Source: Nitrososphaerota archaeon
GTDB taxonomy: Archaea > Thermoproteota > Nitrososphaeria > Nitrososphaerales > Gagatemarchaeaceae
Reading direction: 5' to 3'
DNA length: 64,000 nt
Assembly: GCA_029785195.1 (NCBI GenBank)
Contig: JAFMAD010000007.1
Location: 1 to 64,000 of the forward strand
Below are positions 48,807 to 56,465 of the stretch, piece after piece. Positions within the stretch are counted from its first letter, which is position 1, and each line of letters opens with the position of its first letter. Made by a program: the position numbers and the translations under genes. The notes below the pieces were generated by a model. That model ran no database searches, was not told the origin of the DNA, and was given only the letters and a program-made list of their open reading frames with translations.

Positions 48807-50022
48807 GGGCTCAGCTCGGGAAACGACGAATCCCCACAAGACTCCCTGGCTCAACAGAACTATCGCGGGAGTCAGCCTGACCAGTCTCTTCTCAGACATG
48901 AGCCATGAGACTGCCACGGCCATGCTCCCCCTCCTCGTGGCGACCCTGGTGGGCGGCCCGATTGCGGCGGCGGCGCCCATAGGGCTGATTGAAGGCGCCT
49001 CGGACGGCGCGTCTAGCGCAATCAAGTCGTACTCTGGCTATTGGACCGACAAGACGGGAAAGAGGACATTTGTAATGTACCTCGGTTACGCCCTTACCGG
49101 GTTTCTCTTCCCAGCCATTGGGTTCGCCACGTCGTGGCTCCAGATTCTCTCCCTGCGGGTAGCCGGATGGATGGGTCGCGGGGCTCGCGGCCCTCCAAGA
49201 GATGCCCTGATGTCCGAGTCAGTAGCCCCCGAAACCCGGGGCAAGGCTTTCGGCTTTCAGCGCGCCTTCGATACCATCGGAGCGACTATCGGGATCGCAT
49301 TGGCATACCTGCTCGTCCCCCGTCTCGCAATCCCACCGATCTATTTCCTCACATTGATTCCGGGGATAGCTTCAGTCGTTGTAGTGGTCGCCCTGGTCAG
49401 GAGCAAGGCCCGGGTCCCCCATCCGAATCATCCGAGTTTCTTGCATGCCGTAAGGGTGCTCCCAACAAGGTTCAGGCTGTTCCTTGTAGGCGTGGGTCTC
49501 TTCGGGTTGGTAAATTTCTCGAACACCATATTCAATCTCCGGGCTCTTCAGATTCTCGCGCCTTCACAAGGACAGACAGGCGCCGCGGACGTCGCCGTCC
49601 TGCTCCTCCTTGTCCTCAACGTCGTATATGCAGCCAGCTCGTATCCCGCCGGCTTCTTGGCAGATAGGGTATCCAAGAGATTTCTCCTCGCTGGCGGATA
49701 TGGCTTATTCGGGCTGGCCTGCCTGGCATCTGTCTTTGAGATTCCTTCGATTCCAATACTTCTCACCGTATTCATACTCGCCGGGTTGAGCACCGGTGTT
49801 GTAGATGCAGTCGAGGGCGCCTACACGGCAGACTTCCTGGACTCGTCGCAGAGGGGTGTGGGTTATGGTGTGCTTCAAACTGTCAATGGCGTAGGGGACT
49901 TCGTCTCAAGCGCTCTGATTGGAGTGCTGATTACTCTTGTGTCCCCAGCATCAGGATTTGCTCTTTTCGCCGGGTTGTCGTTCGCGGCTGGGGCTTTGCT
50001 AGTCACTCTTACAGGAAAGTGA
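48799..50022 (+). CDS. MFS transporter
   Basis: About 407 residues with 11-12 membrane helices. The family's conserved loop is visible: GYWTDKTGKRTFVMYLGYALTG (G-x3-D-x2-G-R/K-R) after helix 2 and RGARGPPRDALMSE after helix 4; the later half has AGFLADRVSKRFLLAGGYG. The first helices carry HETATAMLPLLVATLVGG. GTG 48799 is preferred; TTG 48754 is possible. Substrate unknown; such MFS proteins with RGARGPPRDAL belong to a drug/metal-efflux-like group. Last gene of the cargo run. Confidence 0.8.
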   Translation: MGEGSARETTNPHKTPWLNRTIAGVSLTSLFSDMSHETATAMLPLLVATLVGGPIAAAAPIGLIEGASDGASSAIKSYSGYWTDKTGKRTFVMYLGYALTGFLFPAIGFATSWLQILSLRVAGWMGRGARGPPRDALMSESVAPETRGKAFGFQRAFDTIGATIGIALAYLLVPRLAIPPIYFLTLIPGIASVVVVVALVRSKARVPHPNHPSFLHAVRVLPTRFRLFLVGVGLFGLVNFSNTIFNLRALQILAPSQGQTGAADVAVLLLLVLNVVYAASSYPAGFLADRVSKRFLLAGGYGLFGLACLASVFEIPSIPILLTVFILAGLSTGVVDAVEGAYTADFLDSSQRGVGYGVLQTVNGVGDFVSSALIGVLITLVSPASGFALFAGLSFAAGALLVTLTGK

Positions 50023-50090
50023 ATTCACGGCGTCTGAATCTCGATAGAAAATGTCGCTCTAGGGGACTAAGCACCATGCTCATAGCGGCA

Positions 50091-50107
50091 GACGCCCCTT
50101 TGGCGTC
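50091..50107. terminator. Hairpin between convergent genes
   Basis: GACGCC-CCTTT-GGCGTC in the 100-bp gap between the MFS gene and the convergent cysteine-repeat gene. Possible bidirectional terminator, though archaeal terminators usually rely on T-tracts. Confidence 0.3.
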
Positions 50108-50122
50108 GACAGCGCTTCTTCC

Positions 50123-51604
50123 TCATCCGCCAATCAGCCAAGCGTTCCCCAAGGTCGAGAGAGTTTCGTAGCTGACCGTGGTTACGACGGGGACCGTTTC
50201 AGTGATCCAGTAGGTGTAGGAGCTGTAGACCGCCGAGCAGGAGTACTGCGAACCGGACGGGCAGTAGCTCATCTGGCCAAGGCTGATCGTGTAAGGCTGG
50301 TAGACTGGCGAGCAGGAGTACTGAGAACCCGACGGACAGTACGACATCTGCCCAAGGCTGGTCGTGAGTGACTGGTAAACGGGAGAGCATGAATACTGCG
50401 TAGTCGAACTTCCCGACGGGCAGTAGCTCATCTGGCCTAGGTTGGTCGTGGTCGTCTGCTGGTGGTAGACCGGCGAGCAGGAGTAGTAGGTCCTGGTGTA
50501 GGAGTTCGGCATCGGGCAGTAAGAGAGCTGGCCGAGCGATTCGCTCTGGTAGGTCGTCCGAGTGGTGTACACCGGGTAGCAGGTTATCCCGAGCTGGTAG
50601 GCGTAGGAGGGGCAGCTGGACGAGAAGCCCTCGTACTGGGTCGTGTAGTAGGTGTTCACCGCGGCCGACGCGTAGGTCGTCACCGTCTCGGTCCTGTAGA
50701 TGGGCACCAGGTAGGTGTACATGATGACCTTGGGGAAGGTGACCAGAGACAGCAGCTCGTTGCCGCATATGAAGAAGAGCGGGAAGTAGCAATAGTGCGC
50801 CCAGTACTGCTCTCCGACAAGGACGGTCTTGGTCGTCGTCAGGCTGCAGAGGCCGTCCTGGTAGTTGGTCCACCCGGAGGGACATGTGTAGGTGGTGTGG
50901 GCCACGGTCATGTACAGATTGTAGCCTGAGAGAACCTGAGTGGTCACTGGGTAATGAGCGGTCACGTCGTAGCCGGCGAGCACGGTCGAGGTGGCGGTCT
51001 GTGTCACGTCATAGCCCGTAAGGGTCCTCGTAGTTTCGGACACGTCGTATCCTGCGAGGGCGGTGGTGGTCTCGGAGACATCGTATCCAGCCAGGCGCTG
51101 TCCTGTCTCCTGGACCTGCTCCTGCTGGTAGGTGGTGACCTGCTTGGTCTGCTGAACCGTCTGGACCTGGGAGGTGATGTAGAGGCCCCTGCTGGTTACT
51201 AGGGTGACGCTTGACAGGCTTGGCAGCGTGCCCCCGGTTATCGACTCGGCCAGCGAAGTGATGTTGATCGTGGTGGCCTGCCCCGCAGAAACCACATAGT
51301 TGACTGGCGAAGAGATGGTCTGGCCGCTGCTCTCCTGCAGGAGCGCGTACACGATCGAGGTCTGGACTCCCGAGCTCTGGGCCAGCTGGATTGTACCACC
51401 TGTCGATGGTGAAGCGGAGAGGCCTGAGAGCTCCTGCTGCCTTAGCGCCATCGCGCTTTCAACGCTAATCTGTTCGCTTGAGAAACCCGACTGCCCGGAC
51501 GCAAGAGAGCCCACGCCCACGAGAGCGGAGACCACGAGGGCCACAAAGAAGATGGATACTGGAAGGGAGGCGATACCCTTCCTCTTGTAGCAGGAGGTCT
51601 TCAT
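50123..51604 (-). CDS. Cysteine- and tyrosine-rich repeat protein with pilin-like N-terminus
   Basis: 493 residues. The N-terminus KRKGIASLPVSIFFVALVVSALVGVGSL is pilin-like. Residues about 171-232 hold five degenerate GYDV repeats (LAGYDVSETT, LTGYDVTQT and so on). Residues 357-460 hold four repeats of the form LGQMSYCPSGSQYSCSPVYQ, each with two cysteines, after an earlier variant at about 330-345; a cysteine/aromatic region (HYCYFPLFFICGNEL) lies between. The repeats show as DNA repeats at 50225-50536 and 50909-51094. The cysteines would be oxidised outside the cell, giving a rigid disulphide-braced stalk. ATG 51604 has a CGTT box 25.5 nt upstream. Confidence 0.75.
   Translation of the reverse strand: MKTSCYKRKGIASLPVSIFFVALVVSALVGVGSLASGQSGFSSEQISVESAMALRQQELSGLSASPSTGGTIQLAQSSGVQTSIVYALLQESSGQTISSPVNYVVSAGQATTINITSLAESITGGTLPSLSSVTLVTSRGLYITSQVQTVQQTKQVTTYQQEQVQETGQRLAGYDVSETTTALAGYDVSETTRTLTGYDVTQTATSTVLAGYDVTAHYPVTTQVLSGYNLYMTVAHTTYTCPSGWTNYQDGLCSLTTTKTVLVGEQYWAHYCYFPLFFICGNELLSLVTFPKVIMYTYLVPIYRTETVTTYASAAVNTYYTTQYEGFSSSCPSYAYQLGITCYPVYTTRTTYQSESLGQLSYCPMPNSYTRTYYSCSPVYHQQTTTTNLGQMSYCPSGSSTTQYSCSPVYQSLTTSLGQMSYCPSGSQYSCSPVYQPYTISLGQMSYCPSGSQYSCSAVYSSYTYWITETVPVVTTVSYETLSTLGNAWLIGG
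50225..50536 (-). repeat. Four tandem coding repeats (SYCPSG…YSCSPVY)
   Basis: Units of about 72-96 bp encode LGQMSYCPSG…YSCSPVY modules. The middle two are nearly identical in DNA, so recent duplication or recombination between them is likely. Confidence 0.7.
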
Positions 51605-51621
51605 TGCTTATGAAAGCGGGG

Positions 51622-51638
51622 CCCGCTTTTAACGCGGG
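51622..51638 (-). promoter_or_regulatory. CGTT-type promoter with flanking GC palindrome
   Basis: CCCGC-TTTTAA-C-GCGGG: inverted repeats flank the TATA box that lies 25.5 nt before ATG 51604; gene-strand form GCGTTAAAAG. Confidence 0.5.
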
Positions 51639-52115
51639 TCAGCCGGACAGCTGGAACTCGAAGTTCTTCCCGATGCTGTCCATGATCTCCACGTAGAACG
51701 AAGACGGGATGCTGCCGAAGGTGAGGGTCAGCTTCGCGAGCTTCTGGGTCTGTATCGTGCTGATGGCTCCCCCCGAGGAGGCGTCGGTGAGCGCGAAGCT
51801 CTGGGCGGTCTGCTGAGAGCCTGAGGCGACGAGGAAGGCCTGTTGCGGCGGGTTGAGCGTAATCGGCTGGAGGCCATAGTTGTAGAGGTAGAGGGTGACG
51901 GTGCTCCCCTGCACCTGGTAGCTCACGAGGCTCATCAGTTCGCCAGTCGCCTTGGCGGAGTCCTGGATCCCCTTCGCCACGCTCCCTCCGGACGAGTTCA
52001 GGCCGCTGACGTAGTAGGTGTAGAAGACGCCGAAGACCCCAACGGTTATGGAAAGCAGCAGGAGGGCAGCAACGACTTCGCTGACCCCGCGCCTACCGGA
52101 AGAAGCGACCCGCAT
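51639..52115 (-). CDS. Archaeal type IV pilin
   Basis: 158 residues: SGRRG then VSEVVAALLLLSITVGVFGVFYTYYV, the class III pilin start with Glu at the third mature position. The head has a beta region (VTLYLYNYGLQPITLNPP, KLTLTFGSIPSSFYVEI). ATG 52115 is 25.5 nt after GTTTTATC. Pairs with the pilin gene at 52.1-52.6 kb. Confidence 0.8.
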   Translation of the reverse strand: MRVASSGRRGVSEVVAALLLLSITVGVFGVFYTYYVSGLNSSGGSVAKGIQDSAKATGELMSLVSYQVQGSTVTLYLYNYGLQPITLNPPQQAFLVASGSQQTAQSFALTDASSGGAISTIQTQKLAKLTLTFGSIPSSFYVEIMDSIGKNFEFQLSG

Positions 52116-52137
52116 CTCTGACGAACAGAGCTTGGAG

Positions 52138-52143
52138 ATAAAA
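52138..52143 (-). promoter_or_regulatory. CGTT-type promoter of the pilin gene
   Basis: GACGTTTTATCTCC on the minus strand, centred 25.5 nt before ATG 52115; it overlaps the end of the next pilin gene. Confidence 0.55.
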
Positions 52144-52145
52144 CG

Positions 52146-52616
52146 TCACGGAGATGCGACTACGCTGAAGGCCTGGCTGTAGGTCGCTCCGTTGCTCAGA
52201 GTGCCATCGACCACCACGACATAGGAATCCCCCACGGAAGCCGCGAGATTTCCCGATACTGCCGTGTTCTGGGTAGCAGCGGAGTAGGGGCCTCCTGAAA
52301 CGCCCCTGACGGCGACCGTTGCCGATCCTCCACCTGCTGATAGAGCCGAGGAGTATGTGATCTGGAGCTGGGACGAACTCCCGGCGACAGAGATTGTGAG
52401 AGATGTGAAAGGAATCCCGCCTGTGTTTGTAATCTGAGCGCTGACGACGGTGAATCCGGACGCTCCGACGCTTATCGTGACCTCGGGTGAGAGTCCTGCC
52501 TGAGGCCTCATGTAGGATGTCACTGCGACGTAGTATACGGCGGAGCCCGCAATTGCTAGGGAGATGGTGAGGATCGTACCGATGATGACGCTTACCCCTC
52601 TTCTGCGCGAAGCCAA
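52146..52616 (-). CDS. Archaeal type IV pilin
   Basis: 156 residues from TTG 52616: ASRRRG then VSVIIGTILTISLAIAGSAVYYVAVTSY, class III pilin type. The head is Gly/Ser/Thr-rich (VSAQITNTGGIPFTSLTISVAG). The box CCCGTTTTAGC lies about 28 nt upstream. It could form the conjugative or adhesive pilus with the neighbouring pilin. Confidence 0.8.
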   Translation of the reverse strand: MASRRRGVSVIIGTILTISLAIAGSAVYYVAVTSYMRPQAGLSPEVTISVGASGFTVVSAQITNTGGIPFTSLTISVAGSSSQLQITYSSALSAGGGSATVAVRGVSGGPYSAATQNTAVSGNLAASVGDSYVVVVDGTLSNGATYSQAFSVVASP

Positions 52617-52745
52617 GTCGCATGGGAAAGCTGCGTGGGGCTAAAACGGGAGGTCCACTTTCAGTGATCCTCCCCCTTTGGGACAAGTCTGGGGCGACCG
52701 GGGGTATTATAGCCGGAAAAACTGCTTGATGAGTAGAACCTGAAG
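52617..52745. promoter_or_regulatory. Divergent promoter region of pilin and small acidic protein
   Basis: Contains the CGTTTTAG box of the minus-strand pilin (52642-52647) and a TATTATAG box at about 52705-52711, 38 nt before ATG 52746 on the plus strand. A GGAGG/CCTCC hairpin lies between. Confidence 0.45.
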
Positions 52746-52931
52746 ATGGCGGAAGAGGTGGGAAGGTACGACCCGGAGGTGGAGTTGATAGAAGTCAGCG
52801 TCAATCTGTTCCTCGCTTCTGCGGCTCTCGAAGAGGACCAGAAGGGGCCTTACCTCGACTACCTTAGAAGGGCCCAGGCGCACCTTACCGGCCTGATCTT
52901 GGACGCCGAAGAGCACGCCACAGTAGGCTAG
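52746..52931 (+). CDS. Small acidic helical protein, 61 aa
   Basis: ATG 52746. The sequence is one acidic helical bundle (VSVNLFLASAALEEDQKG, YLDYLRRAQAHLTGLILDAEEHA). No family recognised. It is the only plus-strand gene between pilins and VirB4 and ends 4 nt before the convergent VirB4 gene end. Reality rests on coding-like composition and a TATA-like stretch. Confidence 0.5.
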   Translation: MAEEVGRYDPEVELIEVSVNLFLASAALEEDQKGPYLDYLRRAQAHLTGLILDAEEHATVG

Positions 52932-52935
52932 CGGT

Positions 52936-54876
52936 TCAAGGGACGGACGGCTTCCCCACTTCCTCTGGCTTCGTGGTGAAGTACGAATACTCCATGTCGG
53001 TCAGCTTGTTGTAGAAGGGCACCCTCCCCTGTTCGGTGAAGAGAACCCCGAACCCCCTGTCCGCCCTCTCGATGAAGGCCCGTTCCTGGTCGCTAAGGCC
53101 GAAGATCTGCTGGGCGAGGTTCGACCCTCCTCCCTGCCCAGCAGCGTCTTGGTGAAGCAGGACCTTCGTGGCGCACGATTCGAAGACCGTCTTCCCCTGC
53201 CCGTTCATCAGGTCCTTCCCGTACTGCGTCGCCAGGACGAGTGCTATGTTGTAGTGCCTGCCGGTCCTCGCCATCTCAGAGACGATGTCCATGGCCTCCG
53301 AGAAGTAGAGTCTCCCTCTGTCGTCGGTGGCCAGAAAGGCCCAGGCCTCGTCGATAAGGAGGATCTTCTTCTGCGGAATGGGGAGCGACTTCAGGGCCGC
53401 CATCGCAAGCGCACTGGCCAGCACCACGGCCGAACCCCTGAGCTCCTCGTCGTTGGGAAGGTCGTCCAGGACGAATATGGTCCTGCGGTAGGGCTGCTGG
53501 GGCTCTCCTTCGAACATGAAGCTGAGGGGCTTAAGGTTCCCGTTGACTCTCTTCCTCAGCTCCTCCGACATCTTCGCCTCGAAGATGTCCTGCGTCGTGG
53601 AGGTGCTCCCCGACTGCGCGATTTCGTTCAATTCGGCTCTCAGGGTCCTCTCGTCGATTCCGATACCGGCCATCTTAGCGAACAGTGATGCCGCCTGCCG
53701 CCTGCCGAAGAAACGGAACGGGTCGAGTCCCATCGGTTGAGAGGGGTTGAACCGCACAACTTTCGCCCCGGTGACGCCCGCGAAGCTGTGCTCGTAGGAC
53801 CCGTCGGCCCCTCTGCCGTATTCGCTCTGGTTGACGCTGTCGAAGGCCATGAACGCGAGGTCGGGATAGGTGATGGCCATCCTCGAAACCCAGCTCTTCA
53901 GAAGCATCGATTTGCCTCCTCCCGACTTGCCGACGACGATCGCGTGGGGGTTCGACTTCCTGTACAGGTCATAGATTATCGGCCCTTTGGTCTGGAGGTT
54001 GGTCCCGAGGAATATGCCGTCGTGCTCGATAACGTCGAGGCCGGCGAAGGGGAAGAAGGCCAGGACACTGTCGGTGGGCATGAACAGGTTCGCGCCCCTG
54101 AGGTGCCTTGGTCCCTTTCCGGCGACCATGATGTGCTGTATCCCCTTCGGCGAGTCGAGTTCGGTGACCATCCCCATGATCACGTCGTAGAAGGAATCCG
54201 CCTTCTTCCTCAGCCCGTCGAGGTTCTTCTCTCTCAGGACGAGGACGCACGAGACCCGAAAGAGCTTCTGGGCTCCGGATATCACCGTCTGGGCGGCTTC
54301 TTCGGCCATCAGCGCCTGCTGGGAAAGCTCTCTGTCCCTCCCTCCCGCTATTTCGACGAGGGTGAGCTTTGCTTGGAGGGTGTCGGCGTGGAGCCTGATG
54401 AGGCCTTTGGACTCGTCTCTGCTCAGAGGCTCGATTCTGATTCTGACCTCGTCGGTCATATCGATCACGCTGCCCTCCCCCATGTCCTTCGCGAGGAAGG
54501 CGATATCCAGGTCTGACGAAACCCCAGTTATCGTGTAGGCCTTCGCAACGTCGCCGTTGTCGAGGACCACATACCGGGGCAGGTTGCTGGCGACGCTGAA
54601 GGCGGGCTTATCCATCAACCTGACGTACTTCTCCTGAAGGCCCATCGTTGCAAGCATGCCCTCTAGGGACTGGTCGCTCTCGAGGAAGTACCGCCTGTAG
54701 TTCACACTATAGAGCTCGTTTCCGACGACTACGCTCATTGAGTCGAGCCTGACGTGGAAGACTACGGCTGAACTGAGCTGCTGCAGGGCCGACAGAAAGC
54801 TCGAAAGTACGGCGTTCCGCTCGGGCTCGCTGAGGTTGAAGTAGTTGATTGGGCCCACTTCGTAAATGAAGGACAA
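52936..54876 (-). CDS. VirB4/TraC-like conjugation ATPase
   Basis: 646 residues. Walker A VVGKSGGGKSMLLKSWV (316-323 core), an MAFDSVNQSEYGRG strand, a Walker B KKILLIDEAWAFLA (about 500), followed by SEMARTGRHYNIALVLATQYGKDLMN and the typical VLLHQDAA, FGLSDQERAFI, GVLFTEQGRVPF end. The N-terminal ~290 residues (NYFNLSEPERNAVL, VIEHDGIFLG) form the VirB4 N-domain. It energises assembly of the transfer channel, or DNA transport as in CedB. TTG 54876 is about 26 nt from ATTTAA at 54900-54905. Confidence 0.9.
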   Translation of the reverse strand: MSFIYEVGPINYFNLSEPERNAVLSSFLSALQQLSSAVVFHVRLDSMSVVVGNELYSVNYRRYFLESDQSLEGMLATMGLQEKYVRLMDKPAFSVASNLPRYVVLDNGDVAKAYTITGVSSDLDIAFLAKDMGEGSVIDMTDEVRIRIEPLSRDESKGLIRLHADTLQAKLTLVEIAGGRDRELSQQALMAEEAAQTVISGAQKLFRVSCVLVLREKNLDGLRKKADSFYDVIMGMVTELDSPKGIQHIMVAGKGPRHLRGANLFMPTDSVLAFFPFAGLDVIEHDGIFLGTNLQTKGPIIYDLYRKSNPHAIVVGKSGGGKSMLLKSWVSRMAITYPDLAFMAFDSVNQSEYGRGADGSYEHSFAGVTGAKVVRFNPSQPMGLDPFRFFGRRQAASLFAKMAGIGIDERTLRAELNEIAQSGSTSTTQDIFEAKMSEELRKRVNGNLKPLSFMFEGEPQQPYRRTIFVLDDLPNDEELRGSAVVLASALAMAALKSLPIPQKKILLIDEAWAFLATDDRGRLYFSEAMDIVSEMARTGRHYNIALVLATQYGKDLMNGQGKTVFESCATKVLLHQDAAGQGGGSNLAQQIFGLSDQERAFIERADRGFGVLFTEQGRVPFYNKLTDMEYSYFTTKPEEVGKPSVP

Positions 54877-54921
54877 GTGAAGAATGTGATGTCGTTTTGA
54901 TTTAACACGACGGTCGGGGAG

Positions 54922-55572
54922 TCAGTCGACCTTCTTCATCTCCAGCGATCGTGCTCCCTTCACTCTGACCTCTACCTTCTTGCTGTAGATGGGTTTCTCC
55001 TCGCCTTCGATTCGAACCTCCAGTTCGCGCACTCCGATGTCGGCAGCCGTGGGAAGGAAGACAATGGTGTAGCCGCTCTCCGATTCGCTGACCGGTATTG
55101 CCAGCGCTTCCGCACCTGCCCTGGGAACTCCGTCAACGTAGAGCGAGACCTTCCTGGGCAGCTTCGTCCTCCTCCATCTCCCTGTGATGGAGAGGGGGGC
55201 GAACGACTCGGCGCTGTCGGCCTCGATCTCGAACGCGGCCTCCTCTGGCTTTTCTGGTACAGCGGTACGTTTGGCTTGGCCCTTGTCTCGCTGCTGTGAG
55301 ACTCCGGTCAGACCGCTTATCCTCGCCATAATCAACTGCTCTGGAGTCAGCATCTTCACCTTCCAAAATGCAACGATTGTTCCGGCCAGGAGAAACCCGC
55401 CTACTGGAACGAGTTTCAGGGTGGCAGATGGTATCGGCGTTCCTGCCATGAGACCCGCAAGCACCGAGAAGAGAAGTATCGAGAGCTGCCGGGGGCTGAC
55501 CCAGACCACCCTGAGCGGTATCCCTCTCCTAGACCAGCGAGTAGTCTCCTTAAACCAGAGTATTTGGACCAC
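54922..55572 (-). CDS. VirB3/PrgI-like membrane protein with extracytoplasmic domain
   Basis: 216 residues. Two closely spaced membrane segments (LSILLFSVLAGLMAGTPIP, VGGFLLAGTIVAFWKV; about 29-67) stand near the N-terminus, as in VirB3/PrgI-family proteins encoded next to VirB4. The C-terminal half is a beta domain (TKLPRKVSLYVDGVP, GYTIVFLPTAADIGVRELEVRIEGE). It sits directly upstream of VirB4, the usual position. GTG-like start 55572 is 25.5 nt from TTTTAA (55595-55600) in a CGTTAAAAT box. Confidence 0.6.
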   Translation of the reverse strand: MVQILWFKETTRWSRRGIPLRVVWVSPRQLSILLFSVLAGLMAGTPIPSATLKLVPVGGFLLAGTIVAFWKVKMLTPEQLIMARISGLTGVSQQRDKGQAKRTAVPEKPEEAAFEIEADSAESFAPLSITGRWRRTKLPRKVSLYVDGVPRAGAEALAIPVSESESGYTIVFLPTAADIGVRELEVRIEGEEKPIYSKKVEVRVKGARSLEMKKVD

Positions 55573-55594
55573 ATCATTGAGAACAGCTTCGGGA

Positions 55595-55600
55595 TTTTAA
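55595..55600 (-). promoter_or_regulatory. CGTT-type promoter of the VirB3-like gene
   Basis: GTTCGTTAAAATCCC on the minus strand, centred 25.5 nt before 55572. Confidence 0.6.
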
Positions 55601-55695
55601 CGAACTCTAGTAGGGCCGCACCAATCCCGCTGTTGGCTGCTGCGGCGTGGCGGTTATATGTCGATTCCATGAAGTAATTTCAAGAGGCGCGGGCC

Positions 55696-56454
55696 ATGCC
55701 AGAGTCAAAGGTGAAGGTCGACGGGGAGGAAGGGGTTCTCCACATCACCGATCAATCAGTCATGTTCGAGACCGGTGGCAAGGTCACCGGATTCGAAAGA
55801 AGCGCAATCAGGATGGTGAAGCCGGACGGTGACGCCATGATCATAGCCTACTCCGCTGGCTCCAAAGTCGAGTCAATCAGGGTGGAACCGATGGCCGCCG
55901 CGTCATCCCTGCTGGTTCCCGGGCCAAGTTCCGCCACAATGCAGGCCCCCGCGGCGGGGCTGGACGATGCTCTCCAGCGGCTGTATCTGGACGCACGGAA
56001 AGAGCTTGAGGAGAGGCTAGATAGAATCAACAAGGAACCGGAGAATACAGGCCTCAGGCTAACTGACGAGGAATTTCAGAAGCTCGTGAAAATCCGCGAC
56101 CAGATGTACGATGTCATTGGCGCAAAGCACCATTTCGACCCTTACAGTCCTGGTAACTCCATTGGGTTCGTCGGCTTGGACAATCAGCCGTCCGAGAGAC
56201 AGCTGGACGAGTTGAAATCGTTGTACGTCAATTTTCTGCTCTATCTGGCGGATAAGAAAGCGGAGTCCAATGATGTACTCTACAAAACAGCTGATGTGTG
56301 GCCGGAAGAATGGGATGTCATTCTCCCCAGGTTCGGACTGTCAGCCGCCGCGCCACTTCCCACCGATCGATGGAAGGATTACCTTGCGTATCTACGGCCT
56401 AAATGGACGCGCTTCCAGAAAGGGAACAAGACCCCCGCATTCGCCCGTCCATGA
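55696..56454 (+). CDS. Hypothetical protein with PH/GRAM-like N-terminus
   Basis: 252 residues. The first 75 (VKVDGEEGVLHITDQSVMFETGGKVTGFERSAIRMVKPDG) resemble a small PH/GRAM-like beta barrel. The remainder is helical (DDALQRLYLDARKELEERLDRI, FQKLVKIRDQMYDVIG, VNFLLYLADKKAE). It is the only sizable plus-strand gene inside the transfer cluster and converges with the VirB6-like gene. A membrane-peripheral or regulatory role is a guess. Confidence 0.55.
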   Translation: MPESKVKVDGEEGVLHITDQSVMFETGGKVTGFERSAIRMVKPDGDAMIIAYSAGSKVESIRVEPMAAASSLLVPGPSSATMQAPAAGLDDALQRLYLDARKELEERLDRINKEPENTGLRLTDEEFQKLVKIRDQMYDVIGAKHHFDPYSPGNSIGFVGLDNQPSERQLDELKSLYVNFLLYLADKKAESNDVLYKTADVWPEEWDVILPRFGLSAAAPLPTDRWKDYLAYLRPKWTRFQKGNKTPAFARP

Positions 56455-56465
56455 ATTTCGGTAGC

